From Nilaparvata lugens (taxonomy: Eukaryota > Arthropoda > Insecta > Hemiptera > Delphacidae): a DNA stretch of 64,000 nt. The stretch is taken from assembly GCF_014356525.2 (NCBI RefSeq), contig NC_052507.1:2369419-2433418 (forward strand), given 5' to 3'. Of this stretch, positions 35,828-45,722 are shown in pieces (position 1 is the first letter of the stretch; each line of letters starts with the position of its first letter). A program made the position numbers and the translations under genes. Below the pieces are notes generated by a model, which worked only from the letters and a program-made list of their open reading frames with translations, was not told the DNA's origin and searched no databases.

Positions 35828-36075
35828 AACAAAAGAAGAATCCTGTTTTTAACAACAGCGCGCCGTCTGACGGTTGTAACGAGAACTACAACAGCGGATC
35901 ATTCACCAGTAGTGGTAAGCGTGGAAAGAGTGCCAAAAAAAGTTGGGCAAAAAATCGTCAAATTCCGCCAGATCCGTGTGAAAAAAGCAGACGACAAGAT
36001 TCGGCTCAGTCCAGTTGTGTGGAAACAACAAACATGCTTCAATCAGATTCAATTTCAACTGTCAGAATCATTTAA
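35828..36075 (+). other. Open frame without ATG, unrecognised
   Basis: After a TAA at 35826-35828 about 80 codons stay open to a TAA at about 36075. The frame is basic and Ser/Lys-rich, with SSGKRGKSAKKSWAKNRQIP and ETTNMLQSDS. It could be an exon (an AG precedes the open part) or a chance or transposon frame. No motif identifies it. The following 36112-36331 has a short frame with nothing recognisable. Confidence 0.25.
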
Positions 36076-36331
36076 ATGAGAAGGATGGGTTTTATGTGTG
36101 CGAAATGCTGATTGTTTCGAGTGAACGTTTCACTTTACAATTTGAAAATTCCAGCGCTGTGTTTTGCGAACGATTGTAGAAACGATTCAAAACGCCTGAT
36201 ACGTCTTTATCAGGGCTTGTTGTTTCATTATGGCCGATGTATTCCGAGAATGAATTTTGTAAAAAATGAATCAGTTACTGTTATTTATTCAGAATCATTC
36301 ATCCGTTCATTCATCGATGTCACGAGAGGTA

Positions 36332-36530
36332 CAGTGAGGTCCACCTTATAATGGCAGTGGAGGAAGATAGGATAACAACGTTGCCGATCCTCTGTCTTGT
36401 CAATGCCTTCTATAGACGGTAGCTGATACGAGTTTTTTGATGTGATATTAACTTTACATTCTTGTTTGAAATGATCAATTATATTTTATCAGGCAAGGAA
36501 TTATATTTTTCAATAATTTCATAATTGTAA
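36332..36530. mobile_element. TA-MITE M, left half
   Basis: CAGTGAGGTCCACCTTATAA preceded by TA, then GATAGGATAACAACGTTGCC, CTATAGACGGTAGCTGATAC and ATGATCAATTATATTTTATC. It stops at TTCATAATTG. Confidence 0.8.
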
Positions 36531-36613
36531 GGAGGATGAAACGCCTCTACCAATTATGTAAGGAGGGGAAAGAACGATCTGCATGGTAAAAAAATAATTG
36601 GCTGAGGGAGATT

Positions 36614-36928
36614 ATGCTGGACAGAAGCAAGCCGATGACATTGCTTGTGAAAACAAGTCATGATCAAAGTGAAAGTATTGAAATAGATATTAAGAAAATG
36701 AAAGAGAAAGGGAAACCTTCAACAAATGATGTTTTTCTCCATTCAAGACTGACTCCTCTGTGGCCAAATGGGAAGAAAATTTCCGTTGAGAAGAAGAAAG
36801 ACATACAGACTATGATTCATCTGATTCCAAAGGATTTGCATAATTTTTACAAAGGTTTCATCTCAGAAGAGGGCTTACAAGATGATCTAGATGGATATAA
36901 TGCTGCAATTGACTTCACTTTTGATTAA
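36614..36928 (+). pseudogene. C-terminal fragment of the DUF7869-like transposon protein
   Basis: The frame is 104 codons from ATG to TAA. The part WPNGKKISVEKKKDIQTMIH, then LIPKDLHNFYK, resembles the C-terminal KK-I-x-KKKDL...IPxxxHxFY end of the protein family recognised at 2702-3700, whose last segment reads AFPNNSKNAINIHKLEDIAK. The upstream catalytic or core part is absent, and a TAA lies a few codons upstream of the ATG, so this is a truncated relic. The AATAAA at 36968 may be its polyadenylation signal. Assignment is from remembered family shape only. Confidence 0.4.
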
Positions 36929-37736
36929 TTTTCATTACAATTTTTATTTTGACTACAATTTTTTTGCAATAAAATGTTTATTTCTATCATAGCTATTGTG
37001 TGGTTCTTTTTAGAAAAAATCCTTTTGTATTTATTGAAACAGAACCAAACGCCATTTAGGATGATAATTGCATGAATTTTTGAAATTTTGTATTAATTCT
37101 ATGTTGACATGAAAAGAAAAATCAAGTTTCAATCAATCCATAAGTTTTAAGTCATGCAGTTTGAAAAGGGATTTTCAGTGAATTAAAAACTTTGGAGCTC
37201 ATTTTCTCCATTATGACCATATGGTGGTTGGTTCCTTTTATATAAAAGCCGTCCAATTGATTGGTATCTTCCGGGTTTTCAAGCTTGAATATGATAAATA
37301 TTAATTTTTCCCTATTCCAAAAAGGTAAAATATAAATATATATACAAACACAATATCAAAATGAAATTAATGGGGAAACTACTCGCTGCTGCTAAAGATG
37401 ATTCAATCTTTGTGATTATGAAAATTAAGAACAATGATCTTATCCAGTAATCACCTACCTTTTGAAGATGGCTTCCCCCCTTTGGAATTCACTGGTTCAA
37501 TCGCGACTTTACAGTTAGTATTTAAAAAGAGAAAAATTAACTGAATCAATGAATAGGCTCAGAACCCGTCTCCCTTAACAGTATAATATTTTTTCAAACT
37601 ACCCGATCTGTGACAGAATAAAATAACTGTATTATAAAACGAAATGAAGTCTAGCCTTTTTCACTGGATCAGCCGGACTTTACTCACAGTCCTAACGAAC
37701 GAGCTCTGCCCCAATAGCTAAATTTTGGGTATTAAT

Positions 37737-37815
37737 GAATAAATAAATAAATGAATAGATAAATAAATAAATGCCTTTATTGAATGTAATTGCATTACAC
37801 TTATACAATTAATAT
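37737..37815 (-). mobile_element. LINE-like 3' tail with (ATTT)n end
   Basis: On the minus strand, GTGTAATGCAATTACATTC and AATAAAGGC are followed by ATTTATTT repeats. Similar layout to the tails at 1376 and 63746. The preceding 36929-37736 holds AT-rich sequence in which I see nothing. Confidence 0.45.
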
Positions 37816-38126
37816 ACGAAAGTCATGCTGGCATATACTCCATGGCAAAGTGCCGTCAGGAGGATTTTGGGTATTTATATAAACTCAGTCAATGCTAAAC
37901 ATGAAAGCCATCTCAAGTACATATTTCTATTTGTCGAACAAGCGATATCTTGTTATTTTGTATTAAACGATCTTTTTGTTATTAGAAACAGAGAGAAGCT
38001 AACGTTAATTATTGACAACAAATAAAATTAACAAAATCTTTCTGTTGATGACAAAAGATTGTTCATTGAACTTTTAATTTGAAAACTCTAAAATCCTTAT
38101 CAATATGAGATAAATATAATGATTCC

Positions 38127-38780
38127 CTAGCCGTCTGGCTCGCTTCGCTCGCCATATCCATCTAGCCAGGGGGCTCCGCCCCCTGGACCCCCGACTGGAT
38201 CGTCCAAGAATGAGATCAGCAGGCTCGCTTCGCTCGCCTGAATTTTTCATTTGAGCATTTTTATCATATGTTAGGACAATCCAGTCGGGGTCCAGACTAA
38301 ACGTCTGGCTAAACGAATATGGCGAGCGAAGCGAGCCTGACGGCTAGTAATTTAATATTCCCAGGATTGAAGTAGCAGTGCCCAATCAATTTTTCCGCGA
38401 TAAATGCATTTAAATCTTCAACTTGGTGCCAACCTAACAAAGTCAACTCAACTTAATGCCAACCTGACAAAATTATTAATTTAGTTGCCAGTTAACAACT
38501 GTTTCGAAGAGGTACTCTCTCTAGATTATAGTTCTATTATAATTAAGAGATTGGGAGAAGAAAAATATACATGCTAAAAGACGAACTTTAAACCCTTAAA
38601 AACAACCCTTAGAATTGAAATATTGCCAAAAGATTTCTTAGTGCGCCTCTAAAGGGCCAACTGAACATACCTACCAAATTTGAACGTTTTTGGTCCGGTA
38701 GATTTTTAGTTCTGCGAGTGAGTGAGTGAGTCAGTCAGTCAGTCAGTGAGTGAGTGCCATTTCGCTTTTATATATATAGA
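38127..38780 (-). mobile_element. Helitron family A, copy 2
   Basis: On the minus strand it starts TCTATATATATAAAAGCG after an A and ends CAGACGGCTAG. Here the following base is G rather than T. Copies 1, 3 and 4 give the same internal order, with ACTG/ACTC tract, GCATGTATATTTTTC, GGTTGGCACC and the 3' inverted repeats. Non-autonomous. Confidence 0.87.
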
Positions 38781-38799
38781 TATATTATATGTCCCATAT

Positions 38800-38990
38800 G
38801 ACCAGGTGACATAATGAATTCTCATAATTGAGAAGAGATATTTTGTCAATTGATTATTAAATCTACGTTGTCAAAGACGATCTAGCAACGTCACAGAGAA
38901 GGATAGCGCCATCGGCTTTGTCGAACGACAGACAAGGATGCAACACCAACACTAATCAAAAACTTCCACTTTAACGAGGACCTTACCACA
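38800..38990. mobile_element. TA-MITE M, right half
   Basis: GAATTCTCATAATTGAGAAG, ACGATCTAGCAACGTCAC and GTCGAACGACAGACAAGGAT, then TTAACGAGGACCTTACC. It is separated from any left half by Helitron A copy 2. From 38991 to 39430 nothing is recognisable. Confidence 0.65.
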
Positions 38991-39429
38991 GCAATATAAC
39001 TGAAGCAATGTAATTAATGCACGAGGTAAACGTAAGCTGACCACAGAACCGTGATTAATGTATTTCTACGATTTGTAAGTGGAGAGGTGATGTGGGATTT
39101 GTTATTAGAAGTCACCCACAAACATCACAGATTTATCAAAGTTATATTACAGTTGTTGCTTACAACTTTCTCCTATATTTGATGTTTATCTCCTGCCTTG
39201 TAAAGCTGGAAATTCATTTGCTGTCGATCGCTGGGTAGATGTTTAGTGTAATATATCTATGTAGACATTCTAGTATATGGAGATTTGATGTGAATGGATG
39301 TGGTGTATATCTATGTAGGCAGGAAATATATAGACACGTGGTGTATTTTATGTTGAGTGGATATTGTATGAGGAAAAGCAAAGTTTGAAACTGGAGATTC
39401 GCTGAGATAGAACGGACGATGCAAATTTC

Positions 39430-39612
39430 TACTCGAATTTCTACTCTGGGTGGAGAAGGTGGAGGAGGAGGAGGGGGAAGAGGAGGAAGGGGAGGATGTG
39501 GAAGAAAAGGAAAAGAATGAGAAGGGTGGGAGGATGATGAGGAGGGGTTGGTGGGGAAGAAGATTAGAGAATATAACAGAAAGGACAAGATGGTAAAGGA
39601 GAAGTTTAGAGA

Positions 39613-39644
<32 letters not shown>

Positions 39645-41455
39645 AGGTTAGAGAAGAGAACACAGACGAGGAGGTGGTGATGGAGAAGGAGGAGGAGGGG
39701 AAGATTGAGTGTGAAGGAAGGAGAAATTGGAAGTATATAAGATTGAGAGAGAGGGGAGTTTAGAGGGGAAGAAGAAGAAGAAGAGGAAAAAGAAGAAGGA
39801 GGTAAGAGGAGAGAGTACTGGGAAAGAGGTGGTAAATGAGGTGAAAAGGGTGGTAGAGGAGGAGAAATAGATTGAGAGTGAGTGAGATTGAGTGAGAGGG
39901 GAGTTTATAAGAGTAGGAGGAGGCAGAGAAGGAGATTAAAGAGAAGAAGACAGAGAAGGAGGTGATAAAAGAGTGGGAGTAGAAGAATGATCAGAAGAAG
40001 TAGGAGAGGGTGGAGTAGGAGGAGGAGTAAGAGGAGGAGCAGGAGGAGGAGGTGGAGACGTAGCTTAGAGAAGAGGACAAAGAGGAGGAGGAGAAGGAGG
40101 GGAAGATTGAGTGTGGAGGAAGGAGAAATTGGAAGTATATGAGATTGAGTGAGAGGGGAGTTTAGGGAGAGGAGATAATACTGGGAGAGAGGTGGTAAAT
40201 GAGGAGAAAAATGAGGTGGAGTTGGTGGAAGAGATTGAGTGAGAGGGGAGTTTAGAAGAGTAGGAGGAGGCAGAGAGGAGATTAAAGAGGAGAAGACAGA
40301 GAAGGAGATGACAAAAGAGTGGGAGTAGAAGAATGATCAGAAGAAGTGGGAGAGGGTGGAGTAGGAGGAGGAGTAGGAGTAGAAGGAGGAGGATAAAGAA
40401 GGGGAGGAGGAGGATAGAGATGAGGAGAAAGATAGAGAGGAGGAGGTGGAGAATGAGAAGGAGAAGGAGAAGGAGAAGGAGAAGGAGAAGGAGAAGGAGA
40501 AGGAGAATGAGAATGAGAAGGAGAAGAGAGGAGAAGGAGAAGAAGATGTAGAAGGAGAAGGAGAAGGAGAAGGAGAGGGTGAGGGAGAAGGAGAAGGAGA
40601 TAGAGAAGGAGAAGAAGGAGGAGAGGGAGAAGGGGATTGAGAACTAGAAGGAGAAGGAGAAGGAGAAGGCGAAGGAGAGGGTGAAGGAGAAGGAGAAGGA
40701 GAAGGAGAAGGAGATAGAGAAGGAGAAAAAGGAGGAGAGGGAGAAGGGGATTGAGAACTAGAAGGAAAAGGAGAATGAGAAGGCGAAGGAGAGGGTGAAG
40801 GAGAAGGAGAAGGAGAAGGAGATAGAGAATGAGAAGGTGAAGGAGAGGGTGAAGGAGAAGGATAAGGAGAAGGAGAAGGAGATAGAGAAGGAGAAGAAGG
40901 AGGAGAGGAAGAAGGGGATTGAGAACTAGAAGGAGAAGAAGGCGAAGGAGAGGGTGAAGGAGAAGGAGAAGGAGAAGGAAAAGGAGAGGGAGAAGGAGAA
41001 TGAAAGGGAGAAGGAGAAGGAGAAGAGTAAGGAGGGGGAGAAGGAGAAGGAGAAGAATGAGGAAGAGTAGAAGGAGAAGGAGAAGGAGAAGGCCAAGGAG
41101 AAGTTGAGGGAAAAGTAGAAGGAGGAGGAGAAGAAGAGTGAGAAGGTGAAGGAGAAGTAGAAGGAGAAGACGAGAGAGAAGGCGGAGGAGTAGGAGGAGA
41201 AGGAGGGGAGAAGGAGGAGAAGGAGGAGGATGAGAAGGAAAAGGAGAAGGAGAAGAAGAAGGAGATGGAGAACTAGAAGGAGAAGGAGCAGGAGAAGGAA
41301 AAGAAGAATGAGAAGGAGGAGGAGAAGGCGAAGGAGAAGGAGAATAAATGGGAGAAGAGGGAGAAGAAGAAAAAGATGAAGAACTAGAAGGTGAAGGAGA
41401 AGAAGGAGATTGAGAACTAGGAGAAGAGGGAGGAGGAGAAGGAGAAGGAGGATTT
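39430..41455. repeat. Two-kilobase polypurine tract (GGA, GAA, GGAGAA)
   Basis: Almost pure purine on the plus strand, richest in repeated GGAGAA. Longer units repeat: GGGGATTGAGAACTAGAAGG at about 40631, 40747 and 40915; GAGATTGAGTGAGAGGGGAG at about 39887, 40142 and 40232. The 418-codon minus frame and the 202-codon frame are Pro/Ser/Leu translation of this composition. Confidence 0.92.
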
Positions 41456-41785
41456 CCTGTGGGAAATGTGGGTCGACCAGAATCTGATAGCGGTCCAGGT
41501 GTGGGTTGGGAGGGAGGTGGGGATGACTGACCACACAATCACAGTTAGAAGATGTCCAACCAGGAGTGGAGGTGACTTGAATGGCAAGCAGCTAGAATCA
41601 GGTGAGAAAGAAGAAGAAACTAAGGAAGAAGAAAACAGGAATTTATTCCATCATGTTTTGGAAGCAGAGTTGAAAATAAGAATGGAAATAGGAAGAGAAA
41701 GATGGAGGTGTGGGAGAAATTATTGTAATGAGGATTATTGAACTGAATATACTTTAATTCATATGATGAATATCATTATAAAGGA

Positions 41786-42456
41786 AAAAATCTGGTGTGG
41801 CGACATCACACAACTTTCCTTGCCGTCATGAAAATTGATCCCCTGTCGCTAGTGTTCCCGCGAATCTCAAGTCTACTATTCAAAGATCTGAGTCAGCTGG
41901 TGACTGGACAATAACGCTGGATACACACGAGATCTGCTATCTCTTCATAGTGAATGGTTCAATAGAATGAACAGTTGCCAACAGTTTTCAATTAAATAAT
42001 CTTATTTTCTCAAATTTCGAGCTTATTTTCAATTTCAGGTGAAAATGTTACTGAACATTAATTGTAGAGATTTTCATGATCAATCTTTTCCACTTGAATT
42101 TTTTTGTTTAAATTGTATCTAAAGCCTGATAATTGAGAATCTAAAATCAAACTTTGCATAGATGGTGCAGTGCTCCTGAAATTTTTACAGATATGAGACT
42201 TGTGACATTTGATAGAGCTTATCAATGACTTTTCTAGGTATGAATTTGATCAAAATCTTTGGAGCCGTTTTTGAGAAAATCGCGAAAAACCCTGTTTTTG
42301 ACAACATTTTCGCCATTTCAGCCGCCATCTTGAATTGCATTTGATCGAAAATGTTCATGTCGGATCCTTATAGTGTAAAAGGACCTTAAGTTCCAAATTT
42401 CAAGTCATTCCATTAATTGGGAGATGAGATATCGTGTACACAGACGCATATACACT

Positions 42457-42496
<40 letters not shown>

Positions 42497-42666
42497 ACAC
42501 ACACACACACAAACACACACATACACACATACAGACCAATACCCAAAAACCCCTTTTTTGGACTCAGGGGACCTTGAAACGTACAGAAATTTAGAAATTG
42601 GGGTACCTTAATTTTTTTCGGAATGCAATGCTCTCCTTACCTATGGTAATAGGGCAAGGAAAGTAA
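41786..42666 (+). mobile_element. CTTTCC repeat R3, copy 5
   Basis: Full-length, from AATCTGGTGTGGCGACATC to the ACTTTCC-type hairpin, with a CA tract at 42454-42528. It is flanked by a direct repeat of about 90 bp: GAGGTGTGGGAGAAATT...ACTTTAATTCATATGATG (41704-41788) and TAGGTGTGGGAGAAATTGG...TTTAATTCATGATGAATA (42673-42745). Confidence 0.82.
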
Positions 42667-42724
42667 AAAGATGTAGGTGTGGGAGAAATTGGAATGAGGT
42701 TTATAGAACTGAATATACTTTAAT

Positions 42725-42905
42725 TCATGATGAATATAATGAAGGAAAGAATTGGCTCACATGTTCGGGATAGGAAGTCATGAATGACGCATCATCACGT
42801 CTCAACTACAGGACTGATTAACTTGAAACTTCCCATTTCGCTTCTTGATTTACCGAGGCTGGCTATAGGCCTATTTCAAATTCTCCAAGATTTCAGTAGG
42901 TCAAG
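42725..42905 (+). mobile_element. Helitron family J, 5' fragment
   Basis: GGAAAGAATTGGCTCACATG, GACGCATCATCACGTCTC, ACTACAGGACTGATTAACTT and GGCTATAGGCCTATTTCAAA match J copies at 44996 and 51436. The 3' part is missing where the 105-bp array starts. Confidence 0.65.
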
Positions 42906-43204
42906 TTATTAATTCAAAACAGCCAAGAGTTCTCGATTTGAACTTGATCAAAATTGGAGAAAATAATTATGAAGGATTTATCAAGTTGAGTAAGAAGTAT
43001 TGAATTTAGATTAAACTCTCAATGGACGTTGAGATGCCAAGAGCCCTCAAACTCGAATTCATTCAAACTTGGAGAAAAGATGAAGAATTTATTAACTATT
43101 CATTCAAGTAGTTTTGGATAGAATAGATTTAATCCACAATGAAGCTCAAATAGCCAAGAGTTCCCGATTATAAGCTTACTCAAGATTGTAAAAAATATTG
43201 AGAA

Positions 43205-43961
43205 CTAGCAGGCCCGGTGAACTTCGTACCGCCAAATAGTTTTATCTCATGACAATCTTTCGCTGGATGCACACCTGAAGAGGCGCGATGCGGCATTTTA
43301 TTTATATAGATAATTTTCCAACATTTCCAAAATTTACTGAAAATCAAATAATTCTGAACACCGAAGACAGCACCATTATTCGAAACAAAGCAATGTATTT
43401 AGAGCATGTAAGTCTTTAGGTGCGTACACATATACGCGCCGCGAACATGAGCAATCCACTTTTAATCAGCTGATTATATCTGTATTTTTACAGAAACGGT
43501 AAGATACAGATATCTTGGCATCAGCTGATTAAAATTGAATTGCTCATGTTCGCGGCGCGTATATCTGTACGCACCTTCAAACCTGAGGCCGCACTGCTGG
43601 ATAGTTACACACAGAACAGTCATTTTGTTTTTAGTTGGGGCGTATAGAATAAAATACATGGGCGGTTATGGAGCAGTACACACTCTTGTTTACTATCTAC
43701 CGACGGCTGTTGTATGACGCAATGGTTATAACAGCTGATTTTTATCTCTGTGTGTGGCCAGCTTACAAATCTCCTCCCATAAGGATTACATGTGAACTTC
43801 CAAGGACCGTAGGGAAGAGTCCTGAATTCGGATTATGAATTTGATAGGCCATAAAACTGGTCCTGATCATAACGAACACAACTGAAAAATCATCAAATTC
43901 GGTGCACACATAAAAAGTTATTGAATGTCAAAATTTGAGGCTGGATTTTTATTTATATAGA
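43205..43961 (-). mobile_element. Helitron family S, with R5 inside
   Basis: On the minus strand it starts TCTATATAAATAAAAATCC after an A and ends GAAGTTCACCGGGCCTGCTAG before a T (terminal CTAG). The array sequence closes as GAGAA|TTTATC when it is removed, a clean A|T insertion. A second 5'-like end, A then TCTATATAAATAAAATGCC, lies at 43310, only 106 bp from the 3' end. Non-autonomous. Confidence 0.8.
43419..43576. mobile_element. TIR element R5, copy 3
   Basis: 158 bp with GGTGCGTACACATATACGCG and GCGTATATCTGTACGCACC ends, and single CATGAGCAAT/ATTGCTCATG arms. It is the unexpanded form of copy 2, inserted in Helitron S. Confidence 0.85.
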
Positions 43962-44302
43962 TTTATCAAGTTTAGTGAGTAGTTTTGGATAGATCAAACT
44001 CACAATGAACGATGAATAGCTAAACGTTATAGATATTTTAAACTCGCGATCAAGTTTGGAGATAATATAAAGTTTTGATCAATTTTAGTAAGTAGTTTCA
44101 AATAGATTGAAATAGAATGAACGCTGAGTAGCCAAGAGTTTGCAATATTGAACTCACTCAATATTGAGAAAAACCTAATAATTTATTAAGTCCAGTAAGT
44201 AGTTTCAGATTGAACTCAAAGACCTCTTTGTTGAACCTAATCAGAATTGGACAAACTATCATTAATTCATCAAGTTTAGTAAGTTTGGATAGATCTACTC
44301 AC

Positions 44303-44384
44303 AATGTACGTACAGCACCCAAGAGTCCTCTATGATGGTAGCGGGAAGGTAAGTGTTGGTAGCTCGACTGGGAAGAGTAGAGCC
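44303..44384 (-). pseudogene. Truncated duplicate of the immunoglobulin-domain exon
   Basis: Twenty-seven codons read GSTLPSRATNTYLPATIIED followed by SWVLYVH, then the donor GTGAGT. This differs from the intact exon at four residues. The Cys that closes the Ig disulphide is replaced by Ser (SR instead of CR), and homology stops upstream of GSTL with no acceptor. It is a partial exon duplication about 410 bp downstream in the gene's direction. Whether it is ever spliced is unknown; the missing 5' part argues against it. Confidence 0.7.
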
Positions 44385-44589
44385 ACCAGAAAATGATACT
44401 GTATCAACATAATATGTAACAGTATCACCAAACATGATACAGTACCAAAACAATATGATACTTTATCATCCCAACTTGATAAACCACACCATAACTCGAT
44501 ACAAAGCTTCCAAACTTTGAATGAATTCTGCAAACCATGCGATGAAGATGGAAATGAATTAGAAGTTGCATTTGTTCAAATGTTAATTA

Positions 44590-44746
44590 ATGAATAATTA
44601 TTATTGAACGAAAATCCCAATTGAATGCTGTAAATCACCCGAAGACTTCTGCTACTGCAAATATTGACAACAGGGTTAAACAGCTAGATGGAAGTTTGTA
44701 GCTACAGCATTTCATTGGGATTTTCGTTTAATAATAATTATCCATG
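44590..44746. mobile_element. Foldback element G, copy 2
   Basis: GAACGAAAATCCCAATTG with ATGCTGTA pairs with TACAGCATTTCATTGGGA and TTTTCGTTTAATAATAATTA. It lies in the intron between the two exon copies. Confidence 0.75.
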
Positions 44747-44797
44747 GGATATCTCCTTTTGCCAGCTTTGCTCTACGGGAGTGAAGATTGTACTCAC

Positions 44798-44942
44798 AGT
44801 GAACATCCAGCACCCAAGAGTCCTCTATGATAGTAGCTGGGAGGTGAGTGTTGGTCGCTCTGCAGGCTAGAGTGGAGCCAGCATCTTCTACTGTCGGAGT
44901 TAGCGTCAGGATGCTAGTGGTAACGTTACCGTCGCTGCTACT
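44798..44942 (-). CDS. Internal exon of an immunoglobulin-superfamily protein (sidestep-like)
   Basis: Reading 44942 to 44798, 48 codons are open: SSSDGNVTTSILTLTPTVED, then AGSTLACRATNTHLPATIIE, then DSWVLDVH plus one base. The acceptor TTTTACAG and the donor T|GTGAGT are consensus, giving phase 0 in and phase 1 out. The pattern (L-x-L-x-P-x-x-E-D-A-G...L-x-C-x-A-x-N) is strands E to F of an Ig domain, with the conserved Asp, Gly and F-strand Cys. The ending EDxWxLDVH(Y) is what I know from insect sidestep-type axon-guidance proteins. Hemicentin-like or other Ig cell-adhesion proteins are alternatives. The partner exon with the B-strand Cys is not in view; a Helitron starts 54 bp upstream of the acceptor. 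This is the only convincing host coding sequence in the window. Confidence 0.85.
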
Positions 44943-45240
44943 CTGTAAAACAAATTACGTAACGCACATAATAAATACAGAATACATGAATATCATCTAT
45001 AATATAATAAAAAAAAGCTCATACACGAACGGGATAGGGAATTCACGAATGACGCGACATCACATCAAAACTACTGGGCTGCAGGCCCGGCCCCAGGGGT
45101 GGGCGGACCGGGCGGCCGCCCAGGGCGGCAGGTTTTGAGGGCGGCAAATTTTAAGGAACGGAAAATTTCAAAATACAAATAAATAAATTTATAATATCAA
45201 ATGTGAATGGTAAAATTATATAAGAAGCTTTTCCAACCTC

Positions 45241-45386
45241 GAGCTAATAAAGACTCTTCTAAGATCAACAATGTCCCAGGAACGTCTGAGTGGTCTAGCG
45301 AACATAAAATAGTTCAGTCCCCAGATTTTGAAGAATTGGTGAAGGAATTTCCCCATGCAAAGGTCAGACGAGTTCTACTTAATTAA
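45241..45386 (+). pseudogene. hAT transposase C-terminal dimerisation region, remnant
   Basis: ELIKTLLRSTMSQERLSGLA is the start of the hAT C-terminal dimerisation domain, in which S-x-x-R-L-S-x-L-A is highly conserved. After a frameshift near 45303 a second frame reads DFEELVKEFPHAKVRRVLLN and stops, matching the family's DF...F...KAR ending. The rest of the transposase is deleted. The position just inside the left end shows the element lost its middle and N-terminal coding part. Confidence 0.8.
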
Positions 45387-45473
45387 ACAGGTGTGTTAAA
45401 CAAACTTGTAGAAATTGTAGTTTTAATTACTTAGCAAGTTAAGTAGGCCTACTATGTTGCAGTCTACGTCTTA

Positions 45474-45718
45474 GGCTAGGGCCACACGAGCGCATAAAGT
45501 GCGTCCGTTGGAACTTACTTTTTGACGTCCGTTGTAGAAATACATAGAAGTGAATTGGTGACAACACACGAGGTACGTGCGTACCAAGTAACGGAAGTCG
45601 TAACGGACGGTGATTTTTGAACTGCGCAGAAATGCAAAAGTTATTGCTTCGTCTGGTTCCATTGTGTAAAGCCAACTGACTTTGGCGACGTACTTTGTGC
45701 GCTCGTGTGGCCCTCGCC
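45474..45718. mobile_element. TTA-type MITE (PIF/Harbinger-like)
   Basis: 245 bp with inverted ends GGCTAGGGCCACACGAGCGC and GCGCTCGTGTGGCCCTCGCC. It is flanked by TTA on both sides (45471-45473, 45719-45721). A 3-bp TTA duplication with GGGCC-type ends fits PIF/Harbinger. It sits in the hAT element and abuts the TTAA foldback. Overlapping open frames are shadows. Confidence 0.75.
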
Positions 45719-45722
45719 TTAA

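Larger units (their letters stand above)
42905..44340 (-). repeat. Degenerate tandem array, about 105-bp unit, related to the Ig exon end
   Basis: Six or seven units follow a consensus of TTTATCAAGTTTAGTAAGTA, GTTTTGGATAGAT, ACTCACAATGAACG, AGCCAAGAGTTCTCGAT and ACTCAAAATTGGAGAAAA. The last unit runs into the truncated exon copy (GATCTACTCACAATG...CACCCAAGAGTCCTC). The intact exon has ACTCACAGTGAACATC and CACCCAAGAGTCCTC, so each unit looks like a decayed exon 3' end with its GTGAGT donor plus intron. A Helitron (43205-43961) is inserted. Confidence 0.65.

Noticed and set aside
40282..41538. 418-codon Pro/Ser/Leu-rich frame on the minus strand
   Set aside because: It is the translation of a GGA/GAA polypurine tract; all frames of such DNA stay open and the composition changes with frame.
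41466..41741. 91-codon plus-strand frame at the end of the purine tract, with a donor-like CAGGTGAG
   Set aside because: The sequence is partly complex, but no acceptor, motif or homologue is recognisable; not enough support for an exon.
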